From positions 1 to 64,000 of the forward strand of contig NZ_JAJUWT010000010.1 in the NCBI RefSeq assembly GCF_021390395.1: a stretch of DNA of 64,000 nt, given 5' to 3'. This DNA is from Saccharothrix sp. S26. GTDB taxonomy: Bacteria > Actinomycetota > Actinomycetes > Mycobacteriales > Pseudonocardiaceae. The notes under the pieces are model-generated. The model was not told the DNA's origin. It was given only the letters and a program-made list of their open reading frames with translations, and did no database searches. Positions within the stretch are counted from its first letter, which is position 1, and each line of letters opens with the position of its first letter. The position numbers were made by a program, and so were the translations under genes. Positions 41,317-49,597 of this stretch are shown here, piece after piece.

Positions 41317-42720
41317 TTAGCCACTCACCACCGGCAAGGTGGCCGTGAGGCACGCACCGCCGTGGTCCGGCGCGTCGGCCACGTCGAGCGCGCCGCGGTG
41401 CAGCCGGGCGATCCGGCGCGCGATGGGCAGGCCCAGGCCGGTGCCGCCGGTCTCCCGGGTGCGGGCGTCGTCCAGGCGGGTGAAGCGCTCGAAGACCCGC
41501 TCGCGGTCCTCGGGCGGGATGCCGGGGCCGTCGTCCACCACGTGCAGCCACGCCACCCCGTCGGCCTCGGTGAGGCGGACCGTGACGCGGTCGGCGGCGT
41601 GGCGCTCGGCGTTGTCCAGCAGGTTGGCGAGCAGGCGTGCCAGCAGGGGACGGCTGCCGCGCACCCGCACGGGCCGGTCGCCCAGGTCGAGGGCCGGGAC
41701 GCGGTCGCCCCGGCGCGCGGTCTCGGTGCGCACCAGCTCGACCAGGTCGACCACGTCGTCCGAGGCCGCCGCGGGCGCGTGGTCGAGCCGGGCGAGCAGC
41801 AGCAGGTCGCCGGCGAGCTGTTGCAGCCGGTAGGTGTCCCGGAGGGCGCCGTCGACCACGGCGCGCCAGTCGGTCAGGTCGGGGTGGGCGTGCGCGATCT
41901 CCAGTTCGGCGCGCAGCGCGGCGATGGGGCTGCGCAGCTCGTGCGACGCGTCGGCGACGAACCGCCGGTTCTCCTCCACCGCCGCCTGCAACCGGTCCAG
42001 CGTGGCGTTCACCGTGACGGCCAGGCGGGCGATCTCGTTGCGCGTGCCGGGCACGGGCACGCGGCGGGCCAGGTCGTGCCCGGTGATGTCGGCGAGCTCC
42101 CGCCGGATCGCCTGCACCGGCCGCAGCACCCGGCCGGTGGCGAACCACACCACGAACGCGAACAGGGCCGTGAGCGCCACCGCGCCGCCGAACAGGCCCA
42201 GCACCCGGTGGTTGAGCGTCGTCTGCGCCGCGACGACCTCGTCCAGCACCGGCCCGGGGAAGCGCAAGCTCGGCTGGTCCGGGCCGCCTTCACCGGTGTC
42301 GCCGATCCAGAAGGCGTCGATGGCGCGCGGATCGGTGAACGGCCACAGCGACAGCTGCGGGATGTGCGCCACGGAGTTGTACCGCGCTTCGAGGAACACG
42401 ACCCGGTCGGCGTCCGCGAGCCCGGAGATGGCGTAGTCCCCGATCCGCCGCGAGGTGATCTCGACCTCGTGCTCCCCGCCCGCGCACTCCTCGCCGAGCG
42501 ACACCTTGCCGGAGGTCCGGCGGGTCGGCGTGCCCGTCATGTCGGTGCTGAGCGCGCCGGAGAGGCAGATGACGGCGAGCTTGGTCGGCGCGGTCTCGAA
42601 CCGCATCGCCTGGTCGCGCAGGAACACCGCGGCCACGGCGGCGATCCCGAGCAGCGGCAGCGCGATCACCACCGTCGCCACCACCGTCACGCTGACCCGC
42701 AGCGACCGCCGCCCGCTCAC
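41317..42720 (-). CDS. OmpR-type sensor histidine kinase
   Basis: A 467-residue kinase. An N-terminal helix (about 10-32), an extracytoplasmic sensor of about 140 residues with a cysteine pair, a second helix (about 168-190), HAMP (VLRPVQAIRRELADITGHDL), HisKA DASHELRSPIAALRAELE with His260, and HATPase with NLLDNAERHA, DDGPGIPP and GTGLGLPIARRI are in canonical order. GTG 42720 is in the GTGA overlap with the response-regulator gene. It probably senses an envelope signal. Confidence 0.93.
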   Translation of the reverse strand: MSGRRSLRVSVTVVATVVIALPLLGIAAVAAVFLRDQAMRFETAPTKLAVICLSGALSTDMTGTPTRRTSGKVSLGEECAGGEHEVEITSRRIGDYAISGLADADRVVFLEARYNSVAHIPQLSLWPFTDPRAIDAFWIGDTGEGGPDQPSLRFPGPVLDEVVAAQTTLNHRVLGLFGGAVALTALFAFVVWFATGRVLRPVQAIRRELADITGHDLARRVPVPGTRNEIARLAVTVNATLDRLQAAVEENRRFVADASHELRSPIAALRAELEIAHAHPDLTDWRAVVDGALRDTYRLQQLAGDLLLLARLDHAPAAASDDVVDLVELVRTETARRGDRVPALDLGDRPVRVRGSRPLLARLLANLLDNAERHAADRVTVRLTEADGVAWLHVVDDGPGIPPEDRERVFERFTRLDDARTRETGGTGLGLPIARRIARLHRGALDVADAPDHGGACLTATLPVVSG

Positions 42721-43403
42721 GCGCCCGCCCCGCCGTCGCCGCGCAGGCAGTACCCGACGCCCCGGACCGTGGTGATGCTCCGCCGCTCGAACGGCGCGTC
42801 GACCTTGCGCCGCAGCGCCGAGACGTAGACCTCGACGAGGTTCGGGTCCGGGTCCTGCCGCGAGTCCCACACCCCGGCGATGACCTCGGCCTTGGTCACC
42901 ACCTGGTCGCGGTGGCGCGCCAGGAACTCCAGCACGGCGAACTCCTTGGCCGTCAACGGGATCGGCACGCCGCGGCGGCGGCACACCCGCAGCGCCGGGT
43001 CCAGTTCGAGGTCGCCCGCGCGCAGCACGGCCGGCCGCGCCACCCCGCCCCGGCGGACGAGCGCGCGCAGCCGGGCCACCAGCACCACGTACGAGAACGG
43101 CTTGGTCAGGTAGTCGTCCGCGCCCGTGTCCAACCCCTCGGCCTCGTCCAGCTCGCCGTCCTTGGCCGTGAGCATGAGGATCGGCGTCCACACCCCGGCG
43201 GCACGCAGTCGCTCGCACACGCGGTACCCGTTCAGCGACGGCAGCATCACGTCGAGCACGACGACGTCGTAGGCGTGCTCGGTGGCCCGCCACAGCCCGT
43301 CGCGGCCGTCGTGCTCCACGTCGACCGCGAACCCCTCCGCGGTGAGGCCGCGGCTGAGCAGCTCGGCCAATCGCCGGTCGTCCTCGACCACCAGAACCCG
43401 CAT
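42717..43403 (-). CDS. OmpR/PhoB-family response regulator
   Basis: A 228-residue regulator: receiver with Glu-Asp-Asp (7-9), phospho-acceptor Asp51 (VLDVMLPS) and KPF switch lysine, then a winged helix (IPLTAKEFAVLEFLARHRDQ, PNLVEVYVSALRRKVD, ITTVRGVGYCLR). A GTG at 43412 is possible. ATG 43403 is favoured because CATAGT lies 7 nt upstream and MRVLVVEDD is the usual start. Three TTCAGG direct repeats upstream suggest autoregulation. Confidence 0.94.
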   Translation of the reverse strand: MRVLVVEDDRRLAELLSRGLTAEGFAVDVEHDGRDGLWRATEHAYDVVVLDVMLPSLNGYRVCERLRAAGVWTPILMLTAKDGELDEAEGLDTGADDYLTKPFSYVVLVARLRALVRRGGVARPAVLRAGDLELDPALRVCRRRGVPIPLTAKEFAVLEFLARHRDQVVTKAEVIAGVWDSRQDPDPNLVEVYVSALRRKVDAPFERRSITTVRGVGYCLRGDGGAGA

Positions 43404-43449
43404 GGGCGCCACTATGCCGTGAGGAAGCCCCGTCGTGCCTGAAGTCCGT

Positions 43450-43476
43450 TTCAGGTTCTTTCAGGGTGGCTTCAGG
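43450..43476 (-). promoter_or_regulatory. Tandem direct-repeat operator for the OmpR-type regulator
   Basis: Three copies of TTCAGG begin at 43450, 43460 and 43471 (CCTGAA on the coding strand), spaced 10 and 11 bp, one helical turn each. A fourth, inverted half-site CCTGAA lies at 43439-43444. Regular direct repeats are the normal target of PhoB/OmpR-type regulators, and this array lies 34-60 nt upstream of the likely transcription start of the regulator gene. Confidence 0.7.
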
Positions 43477-43500
43477 ACGTGTGCGCCATGATTCGGGACG

Positions 43501-43570
43501 CCGGTCGCCAGGGGGATTCGAGGGGTGGCGACCGGCTGTGCCCGGGTGCGTCGTCGGCGCACCCGGGCAC
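43501..43570 (-). terminator. Two consecutive hairpins after the lyase gene
   Basis: Hairpin 1 (43538-43570) has a perfect 13-bp stem with arm GTGCCCGGGTGCG and a 7-nt loop, and lies 6 nt after the lyase stop on the minus strand. Hairpin 2 (43501-43535) has a perfect 10-bp stem, CCGGTCGCCA/TGGCGACCGG, and a 15-nt loop. The first is a convincing terminator; the second could back it up and insulate the two-component promoter. Confidence 0.8.
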
Positions 43571-43575
43571 GGCGA

Positions 43576-46275
43576 CTACCGGTCGACCCGCTGCGGGGGC
43601 AGCGCGTCGCCCACCAGCGCCAGGTTCTGGATCGCGGCGAGCCCGTACTGGGCGGAGGCGTTGGTCGACACGAACACCGCCTCGTCCACCGGGCGCAGCG
43701 CGTTCGGCCCTTCCACCCTGGTCGTCCGCCACGGCAGGCCGGGGCCGTACCCGTCCTGGCCCGCGAAGAACTCGTCCCACGCCCGCCGGGCCAGCGCCGC
43801 GTCCCCGGTCCGCGCCGCCGCGTACGCGGTGAGGCGGGAGTGCATCTGGCGGAAGCCGACGTTCCACGAGCCGCCGACCTCGGCCTGCTGCTCCTCCTTG
43901 GTCGCGCCGTAGAGCCGGCAGTACTGCAACCACGCCTTCTCGAACGCGGGCTGGTCGACGATCGAGATCAGCTCGCTGCAGATCTCGGCCAACCCGAACA
44001 CCGCAGACAGGTGCGACACGCTCACCTGCACGCGGTCGGTGGCGAACCGGCCCGTCTCGAGGTTGTACAACGCCTCACCGGTCACGAAGCCGTTCTTCAG
44101 CGCCCCGATGTCCTCGATCGTGCCCAGCAGCTTCTGCCGCGCCACGGGGTCGCCGCCGCGTTCCCACTCGGTCAGCCACGCCGCCGCCAACGCGCCCCAG
44201 TCCGTGCCCAGGCCGACCGCGAGCGCTTTCGGGTCCGGCGTGTACGGCTCGGTGCGGATCTTGCGCAACGGGTCGAGCGCGACGAACGTGCGGTCCGCGT
44301 CCACCAGCTCGCGCAGCAGGTCGCCGACCCGCTCGTCGGCGGTGAGGAAGTAGTAGAACCGGCGGTTGGCCGCCGTGCTGATGCGCAGCTGCTTCGCGCT
44401 GCACCCCCAGTGCAGGACGTTGTGCCTGCTCCCGAGGTCCTTCCACTGGCCGAGGTGGTAGACGTCGACCTCGCCGGTGTGCCGCGTCATCGCCTCGGCC
44501 ATCCGGAACACGTCCGCCCGCCCGCTGCGCAGGTAGGCGTACCAGAGCCACAGGTCGGTCGACAGCTCCGAGTTGTCCCACGCGTAGCCGCCCACGTCGT
44601 AGCGCCACTGGTGGCGGTCCGCGTCGTAGGTGTGCATCACGTCGCCGTAGTTCCAGAACCCGTACCAGCGGCGCTGCTCCACCTGGTCGCGGTGGTAGTC
44701 GAAGAGGAAGTCCAGCCGGTCCTCGATCGCCGCGCGCGCCGGCGTGGAGCGGTCCACCAACGACCAGTCGCCGAACACGCCCGCCGCGTGCAGGTGCTCC
44801 GGCGACGCGACCAGCAGCGGCGGGGTCCGCACCGCCTGCGCCATGGCGGCCAGGCTCGCGTCGTCGGGCGTGGAACCGAGCGCCCACAGCGTCAGCTCGC
44901 TGGTGCGCGCCACGCCGTAGGCCGTGCCGAACCCCGGCTCGTAGTCCTCGTAGGTGATCTGCAAGCCCTCCAACTGCTCCGGGAACGTGTCCATGCCCAG
45001 GCCGTCGTGGTAGAACCGCAGGTCCATCGGCCGCGCGTCCGGCGACCACAGCCACACCGTCACCTCGGCCTTCTCGCCGGCCGCGCCGCGCACGTCGAGC
45101 TGGGTCGGGTGCAGCCGCCAGAAGTCGCGCAGCCCGAACGCCAGGCCGCCGCTCGCGCCGCCGACGTAGCCGAAACCGGACGCCCGCCGTCCCGCGTCCA
45201 CGTCGACCCACGTGTGGCCGGGCTTGGTGCGCTTGCGGATCGCGAACCCGTCCGCGGTGAGCTGGCTGAGGCTGTAGTCGCCCCACGCCGGGATCAGGTG
45301 CAGCCTCCCGCTCACCCGCGTGTCCCAAGTGGACACCGGCGGCAGCTTCGCACCGGCGACCTGGGCGGCGCGCACGGCCGCGCCGGGATCGCGGCGCAGG
45401 CCGGTGATGCCGCGCACGGCCTCGCGCAGCAACCCGCCCTCCTCGCCGCCGAACCGGACGTGCCGGTCGTACAGCTCGTCGCGCATCGGCACGTCGAACC
45501 GGATGCCCAGACCGCGCAGGCAGTCGTCCTCCGTGCCGTCCCAGACGAACGTGTGGGTCATCCGGATGCCGTCCGTGCCCGCGAAGAAGTACAGCCGCAC
45601 GGTGAACGGCAGCCACTCGCGCCGCTTCCCCCGGTGCACCCCGTCGACCCGCAGCACGGCCCGCACCGGACCACTCTGCTCCACGATGACGTTGCGCACC
45701 TCGCTGACGAACTTCTCCCGCTTCGCGCCGCCGGTCTCCTCGTCCTCGTGGTCCTGCCGCAGGCACACCAGGTGCCCGCGTTGCACGACCGGTCGGCCGT
45801 CGCGCACGATCCGCTCGACCAGGTCCGCGCCCCGCTTGCGCACGGTCACCTCGATCACGCCGGTGCGCACCACGACGTGCTCGGCCTTGTCCTGCACCGT
45901 CACCGCCTGCGCGGGCGCCTGAGCCGGACCGGGCTCCAGCCGGTACCCGGCGGCGGCGGTCGGCCCGCTGATCGCGTGGGCGCTCCACTTCAGCGAGCCG
46001 TCCGGCCAGACACCGGTGGCCCAGGTCTGCACCGGAACCCGCTCGCCCGTCGCCGTGACCAGCGAGAACGTCTGGTCCTTCGGGAACGCGCCCCGCGGCC
46101 ACGGCACGCCCCACGTGGTGCCGGCGTGCGTGGCGGGCGTGCCGCCTTCCAGCCACGCGAGCGAGGCGTGCCGCGGTGGTTCGACCGGCGCTGCCCGCGC
46201 GGTCCCCGTGCCGAACGGCAGCGCGTAGGCCGCGGCCACGCCACCGAGGAAGGTCCGACGGTTCACCTTCGCCAT
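43576..46275 (-). CDS. Tat-exported exo-rhamnogalacturonan-lyase-like protein (PL26/YetA-like)
   Basis: An 899-residue secreted protein. The signal peptide has a twin-arginine motif (NRRTFLGG) and ends near ARA. Aromatic-rich segments through the mature chain (THAGTTWGVPWPRGAFPKDQ, YGFWNYGDVMHTYDADRHQW, WDNSELSTDLWLWYAYLRSG, HWGCSAKQLR) resemble the exo-rhamnogalacturonan lyase family (PL26 and YetA-like), which cleaves rhamnogalacturonan I chains. The assignment is by overall recognition, not by a known catalytic motif. It starts 1 nt inside the stop of the GH2 gene (TGATG), so the two are coupled. Confidence 0.75.
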   Translation of the reverse strand: MAKVNRRTFLGGVAAAYALPFGTGTARAAPVEPPRHASLAWLEGGTPATHAGTTWGVPWPRGAFPKDQTFSLVTATGERVPVQTWATGVWPDGSLKWSAHAISGPTAAAGYRLEPGPAQAPAQAVTVQDKAEHVVVRTGVIEVTVRKRGADLVERIVRDGRPVVQRGHLVCLRQDHEDEETGGAKREKFVSEVRNVIVEQSGPVRAVLRVDGVHRGKRREWLPFTVRLYFFAGTDGIRMTHTFVWDGTEDDCLRGLGIRFDVPMRDELYDRHVRFGGEEGGLLREAVRGITGLRRDPGAAVRAAQVAGAKLPPVSTWDTRVSGRLHLIPAWGDYSLSQLTADGFAIRKRTKPGHTWVDVDAGRRASGFGYVGGASGGLAFGLRDFWRLHPTQLDVRGAAGEKAEVTVWLWSPDARPMDLRFYHDGLGMDTFPEQLEGLQITYEDYEPGFGTAYGVARTSELTLWALGSTPDDASLAAMAQAVRTPPLLVASPEHLHAAGVFGDWSLVDRSTPARAAIEDRLDFLFDYHRDQVEQRRWYGFWNYGDVMHTYDADRHQWRYDVGGYAWDNSELSTDLWLWYAYLRSGRADVFRMAEAMTRHTGEVDVYHLGQWKDLGSRHNVLHWGCSAKQLRISTAANRRFYYFLTADERVGDLLRELVDADRTFVALDPLRKIRTEPYTPDPKALAVGLGTDWGALAAAWLTEWERGGDPVARQKLLGTIEDIGALKNGFVTGEALYNLETGRFATDRVQVSVSHLSAVFGLAEICSELISIVDQPAFEKAWLQYCRLYGATKEEQQAEVGGSWNVGFRQMHSRLTAYAAARTGDAALARRAWDEFFAGQDGYGPGLPWRTTRVEGPNALRPVDEAVFVSTNASAQYGLAAIQNLALVGDALPPQRVDR

Positions 46276-49200
46276 CACGCGCTCCCGTCCACTCGCAGTT
46301 CGTCGATGCCGAGGAACCCGGTCGGCGTGCCGGGCGCGCGGCTGGTCAGGGTGAGCCGGATCCGCGTCGTGGTCACCGGGTCGAACGTGACGCGGCCCGT
46401 GGTGCCGGCCCACTCGACCCGGGCGTCCGCCACCGGGGCCCAGGCCGAGCCGTCCCAGTGCTCGACCCGGATCGAGGCGGGGAGCTGGTGCGAGGCGTCC
46501 ACGGTGAAGGAGGACGTCACCCCGTCGACCCGGCGTGCCCTCGGCCACCCCACCGACACCCAGTCGCTCGCGTGCGCCGACGACACGGCGGGCAGCACCT
46601 GGGTGGCCTGCTTGGTGTAGGCGTTCGACCAGCGGGTGGCCGGGTCGCCGTCCACCATGGCGGCCGGCACGGTGCTCGCCCGGCCGCTGTAGCTCGCGTC
46701 GACCACCGGCGTTCCCGGGGTTGGCGCGGGCTGGAGGATCGGGGTCAAGCCGCCCGGCCCCTTCGGCCCGCGCGGGACGGCGAGGACGGACGCGCGGCCG
46801 GACCGCAGACCCGGCGACGACGCCTCGACCGTGATGGGGCCGCCGCGCGCGTCCGACTGCACGATCGCCAGCACCTTGCCGTGGAACGCGGTCATGCCGT
46901 CGGACTGGTACGGCTCCACGCTCTCCGGCCGCCCGTTGTCCACGCCCACGAGCCGACCGCCGGTGACGGAGAACGTCACCCGGTTCGCCGCGTTCGGCAC
47001 GACCACGCCGTAGCGGTCGACCACGTCCGCGGTGACGTAGGTGAGCGACCGGCCGTCCGCCGTGACGACCTTCCGGTCCGGCGTCAGCTTGACCTCCGCC
47101 GCCGCGCCGGCCGTGCGCACCACGTCCCGCGCGACCTGCTTGCCGCCCTCGCGCGCGACCGCCACCAGCTCGCCCGGCTCGAACGGCACGGTCCACGTCA
47201 GGTGCAGCTTGCCCGCGCTGCCGTTGGGGCTGGTGTAGCTGCCGGGGAACGGCCCGGTGGTGACGGTCTTGTCGTCACCGGTCGGCTCGGTCGTCTCCAG
47301 GTACTCCTTGCCGTACGTGGTCTTCTTGCGGTCGAACTTCCGCACGCCGAGCGACCTGCCGTTGAGGAACAGCTCCACGGTGTCCACGTTCGCGTAGGCC
47401 CAGACCTGCACCGGCTCGCCGACCTCGTGGTCGGTCCAGTTCATCGGCACGACGTGCACCATCGGGTCGGTCGTCCACTGGCTCTTGAACAGGTAGTACA
47501 GGTCCTTGGGGAAGCCCGCGGTGTCCATCGCGCCGAAGTGGGAGGTGCGCACCGGGAACACGCCGTCGTACGGCGTCGGCTCGCCGATGTAGTCCATGCC
47601 CGCCCACAGGAACTGGCCGAGGAAGAACTTGCGGTCCCGGTCCTTCTTCAGCCCGTACTCACCGCTCAACGTCCACGACGCCATGTTGTTGTCGTACGAG
47701 GACACCTCGCGCTTGCCTGGCGTGTGGTTCTCACCGGTGTTGACCAGCAGCGGGTCCTGGTACGAGCCGCGCGTGGACGTGGAGGACGACGACTCGGACT
47801 CGAAGATGAACTTGTCCGGGTACTTGGCGTGCAAGGCGTCCACCGAGGCGGCCGTGTTGTAGTTCAGGCCCAGGCCGTCCAGCTCGGCGAGGATCCGGTC
47901 CGGGCCGGAACCCGTGGCGGGCACCCGGCGGTAGGCGTCCGAGCCGAACACGATCGGCCGGCTGGTGTCGATCGACCGGATGTCGGCGGCCAGGCGTCGG
48001 GCGGTGTCCGGGCCGAACGGCACCGAGTGGAAGTCCGGGATCTCGTTGCCGACCGACCACAGCACCACGGCGGGGGAGTTCTTCGCCGCGTGCACCATCT
48101 CCTTGATGTCCGCGCTGCTGTTGGCCTCGAAGAACCGGCCGTAGTCGTAGGCGAGCTTCGGCCGCCGCCAGGTGTCGAACGCCTCCACCATCATCACGAT
48201 GCCCAGCTCCTCGCAGAGCTCGACCTGCTCGGGCGACGGCGGGTTGTGCGAGGTGCGGAAGGCGTTGACGCCCATGCCCTTCATCAGCCGGAACTGCCGG
48301 GCCAGCGCGTCCCGGTTGACCGCCGAGCCCAGCGCGCCCTGGTCGTGGTGCAGGTCGACGCCCTGGAGCTTGTGGTACTCGCCGTTGACGAAGAAGCCCT
48401 CGTTCGCGTCGAACCGCACCCAGCGGAAGCCGAACCGGGTGCTCGTGGCGTCCACCCGCCTGCCCGCGACCGTCACCTCGGTCTCCAACGCGTAGAGGTG
48501 GGGGTCCGCCATGGACCACAACCTCGGCGAGGGCACGCGGATGTCGGCTTCCGCGGTCGTCCCGGCCACTTCGGCGCGGTGACGTGCGACGACGCGCCCG
48601 TCGGCGTCCTTGATGCGGTATCGCACAGCGATGTCCCCGGCGGCGCGGCCGTTGACCACGTCGGTGCGGACGTGCGCGGTGGCGTGCCCGGACGCGACCT
48701 CGCGTTCGACGTCCGGGGTGGTGACGAACGTGCCGTGCCGGGCGACGTGCACGCGGTCGGTGACGACCAGGTCGACGTGCCGGTGAATGCCGCTGCCGGA
48801 GTACCAGCGGCTGCTCGGCAGCTTGTTGCGCACCTTCACCGCGACGACGTTCGGCGTCCGGCCGTCCTTGTGCGCCGCCGCCAGGTCGACCGCGAAACCC
48901 GTGTAGCCGTAGGGGTGCGCGGTGACCAGCGTGCCGTTGAGGTAGACCTCGGAGTCCATGTAGACGCCGTCGAACTCCAGCGACACCTTCTTGTCCGCGG
49001 TCGAGCGCGGCAACGTGAACGTCTTGCGGTACCAGCCGAGGCCACCGGGGAAGTAGCCCGTGCCGCTGCCCGCGGCGGGCGTCATCGGCTGCTCGATCGA
49101 CCAGTCGTGCGGCAGGTTCAGCACGCGCCACGCCGAGTCGTCGAAGTCGGGCTCGTCGGCGTCGGCGTACGCCGGTTCTTCGTCTCCGGTCGTGTTGGCC

Positions 49201-49349
49201 AGGGCGAACTTCCACGAGGCGTCGAAGCTCTCGTTCCGGACGGGGTGCGCGGCCGGCTCGCCCGTCGCCGCCGGACTGGTCACCGACCCCGCCGCCACGA
49301 CGACCGCGATGACCACAGCGAGCACGCGCCTGTGTCCGTCCACCAGCAC
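46275..49349 (-). CDS. Secreted GH2 beta-galactosidase-like enzyme with discoidin-type C terminus
   Basis: A protein of about 1024 residues. After a signal-like helix (RRVLAVVIAVVVAAG) come the GH2 jelly-roll domain (WRVLNLPHDWSIE, VYMDSEVYLNG), an immunoglobulin-like domain and the TIM barrel. The acid/base is Glu436 in WSVGNEIPD, and the likely nucleophile is Glu517 in FIFESES. The DUF4982-like and Ig-like domains follow. The last 140 residues (VVDASYSGRASTVPAAMVDG, WSNAYT) look like an F5/8-type C carbohydrate-binding domain. Start 49349 (GTG) is uncertain by a few codons. It fits trimming of galactan side chains. Confidence 0.88.
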   Translation of the reverse strand: MLVDGHRRVLAVVIAVVVAAGSVTSPAATGEPAAHPVRNESFDASWKFALANTTGDEEPAYADADEPDFDDSAWRVLNLPHDWSIEQPMTPAAGSGTGYFPGGLGWYRKTFTLPRSTADKKVSLEFDGVYMDSEVYLNGTLVTAHPYGYTGFAVDLAAAHKDGRTPNVVAVKVRNKLPSSRWYSGSGIHRHVDLVVTDRVHVARHGTFVTTPDVEREVASGHATAHVRTDVVNGRAAGDIAVRYRIKDADGRVVARHRAEVAGTTAEADIRVPSPRLWSMADPHLYALETEVTVAGRRVDATSTRFGFRWVRFDANEGFFVNGEYHKLQGVDLHHDQGALGSAVNRDALARQFRLMKGMGVNAFRTSHNPPSPEQVELCEELGIVMMVEAFDTWRRPKLAYDYGRFFEANSSADIKEMVHAAKNSPAVVLWSVGNEIPDFHSVPFGPDTARRLAADIRSIDTSRPIVFGSDAYRRVPATGSGPDRILAELDGLGLNYNTAASVDALHAKYPDKFIFESESSSSTSTRGSYQDPLLVNTGENHTPGKREVSSYDNNMASWTLSGEYGLKKDRDRKFFLGQFLWAGMDYIGEPTPYDGVFPVRTSHFGAMDTAGFPKDLYYLFKSQWTTDPMVHVVPMNWTDHEVGEPVQVWAYANVDTVELFLNGRSLGVRKFDRKKTTYGKEYLETTEPTGDDKTVTTGPFPGSYTSPNGSAGKLHLTWTVPFEPGELVAVAREGGKQVARDVVRTAGAAAEVKLTPDRKVVTADGRSLTYVTADVVDRYGVVVPNAANRVTFSVTGGRLVGVDNGRPESVEPYQSDGMTAFHGKVLAIVQSDARGGPITVEASSPGLRSGRASVLAVPRGPKGPGGLTPILQPAPTPGTPVVDASYSGRASTVPAAMVDGDPATRWSNAYTKQATQVLPAVSSAHASDWVSVGWPRARRVDGVTSSFTVDASHQLPASIRVEHWDGSAWAPVADARVEWAGTTGRVTFDPVTTTRIRLTLTSRAPGTPTGFLGIDELRVDGSA

Positions 49350-49455
49350 CCCGGTTCTACGCGTCGTGAACCAACAACACCGATCAGAGAACTTCGCAGA
49401 GCGACAGGACGACACAGGATGCTGCCGCTGGTCGCCGTGAGTGTCAATACTCCAG

Positions 49456-49467
49456 GAAAGCGCTTTC
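49456..49467. promoter_or_regulatory. LacI/GalR-type palindrome upstream of the GH2 gene
   Basis: GAAAGCGCTTTC is a perfect 12-bp palindrome 107 nt upstream of the GH2 start. It has the central CG step of LacI-family operators. Its half-site differs from the TTGCAGCGC sites at 50661-50816, so a different LacI-family protein may bind here. Confidence 0.55.
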
Positions 49468-49496
49468 TCGCTCGCTGCCCGCCTCGATCCCGCGAG

Positions 49497-49584
49497 TCCT
49501 ACGTCCAGAACGCGTGTGTCCTACGTTCAGAACGCGTGTGTCCTACGTTCAGTACGCGTGTGTCCTACGTTCGGAACGGGTGAG
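49497..49584 (+). repeat. Four tandem 22-bp repeats
   Basis: Four contiguous copies begin at 49497, 49519, 49541 and 49563. The central copies share TCCTACGTTCAGAACGCG plus GTGT, the first has CC for TT and the last is degenerate at its 3' end. The array lies between the lacI and GH2 genes. There are no spacers, so it is not a CRISPR array. Its function is unknown; it could be a phase-variable promoter spacer or a structural element. Confidence 0.85.
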
Positions 49585-49597
49585 TTGAACGTTCGGG

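Noticed and set aside
41257..41319. Short plus-strand frame ending ADASGLVVPRFRG as a gene tail
   Set aside because: No start, no family match and only about 20 codons. It overlaps the permease relic and the kinase end.
16309..47196. Very long antisense or alternate-frame reading frames across real genes, including ones of about 700-1200 codons
   Set aside because: They are rich in Arg/Ala/Gly/Pro, lack domains and run opposite or out of frame to clear genes. They are typical shadows in high-GC DNA.
49497..49584. CRISPR array
   Set aside because: The 22-bp repeats are directly adjacent without unique spacers and no cas genes are in the window.
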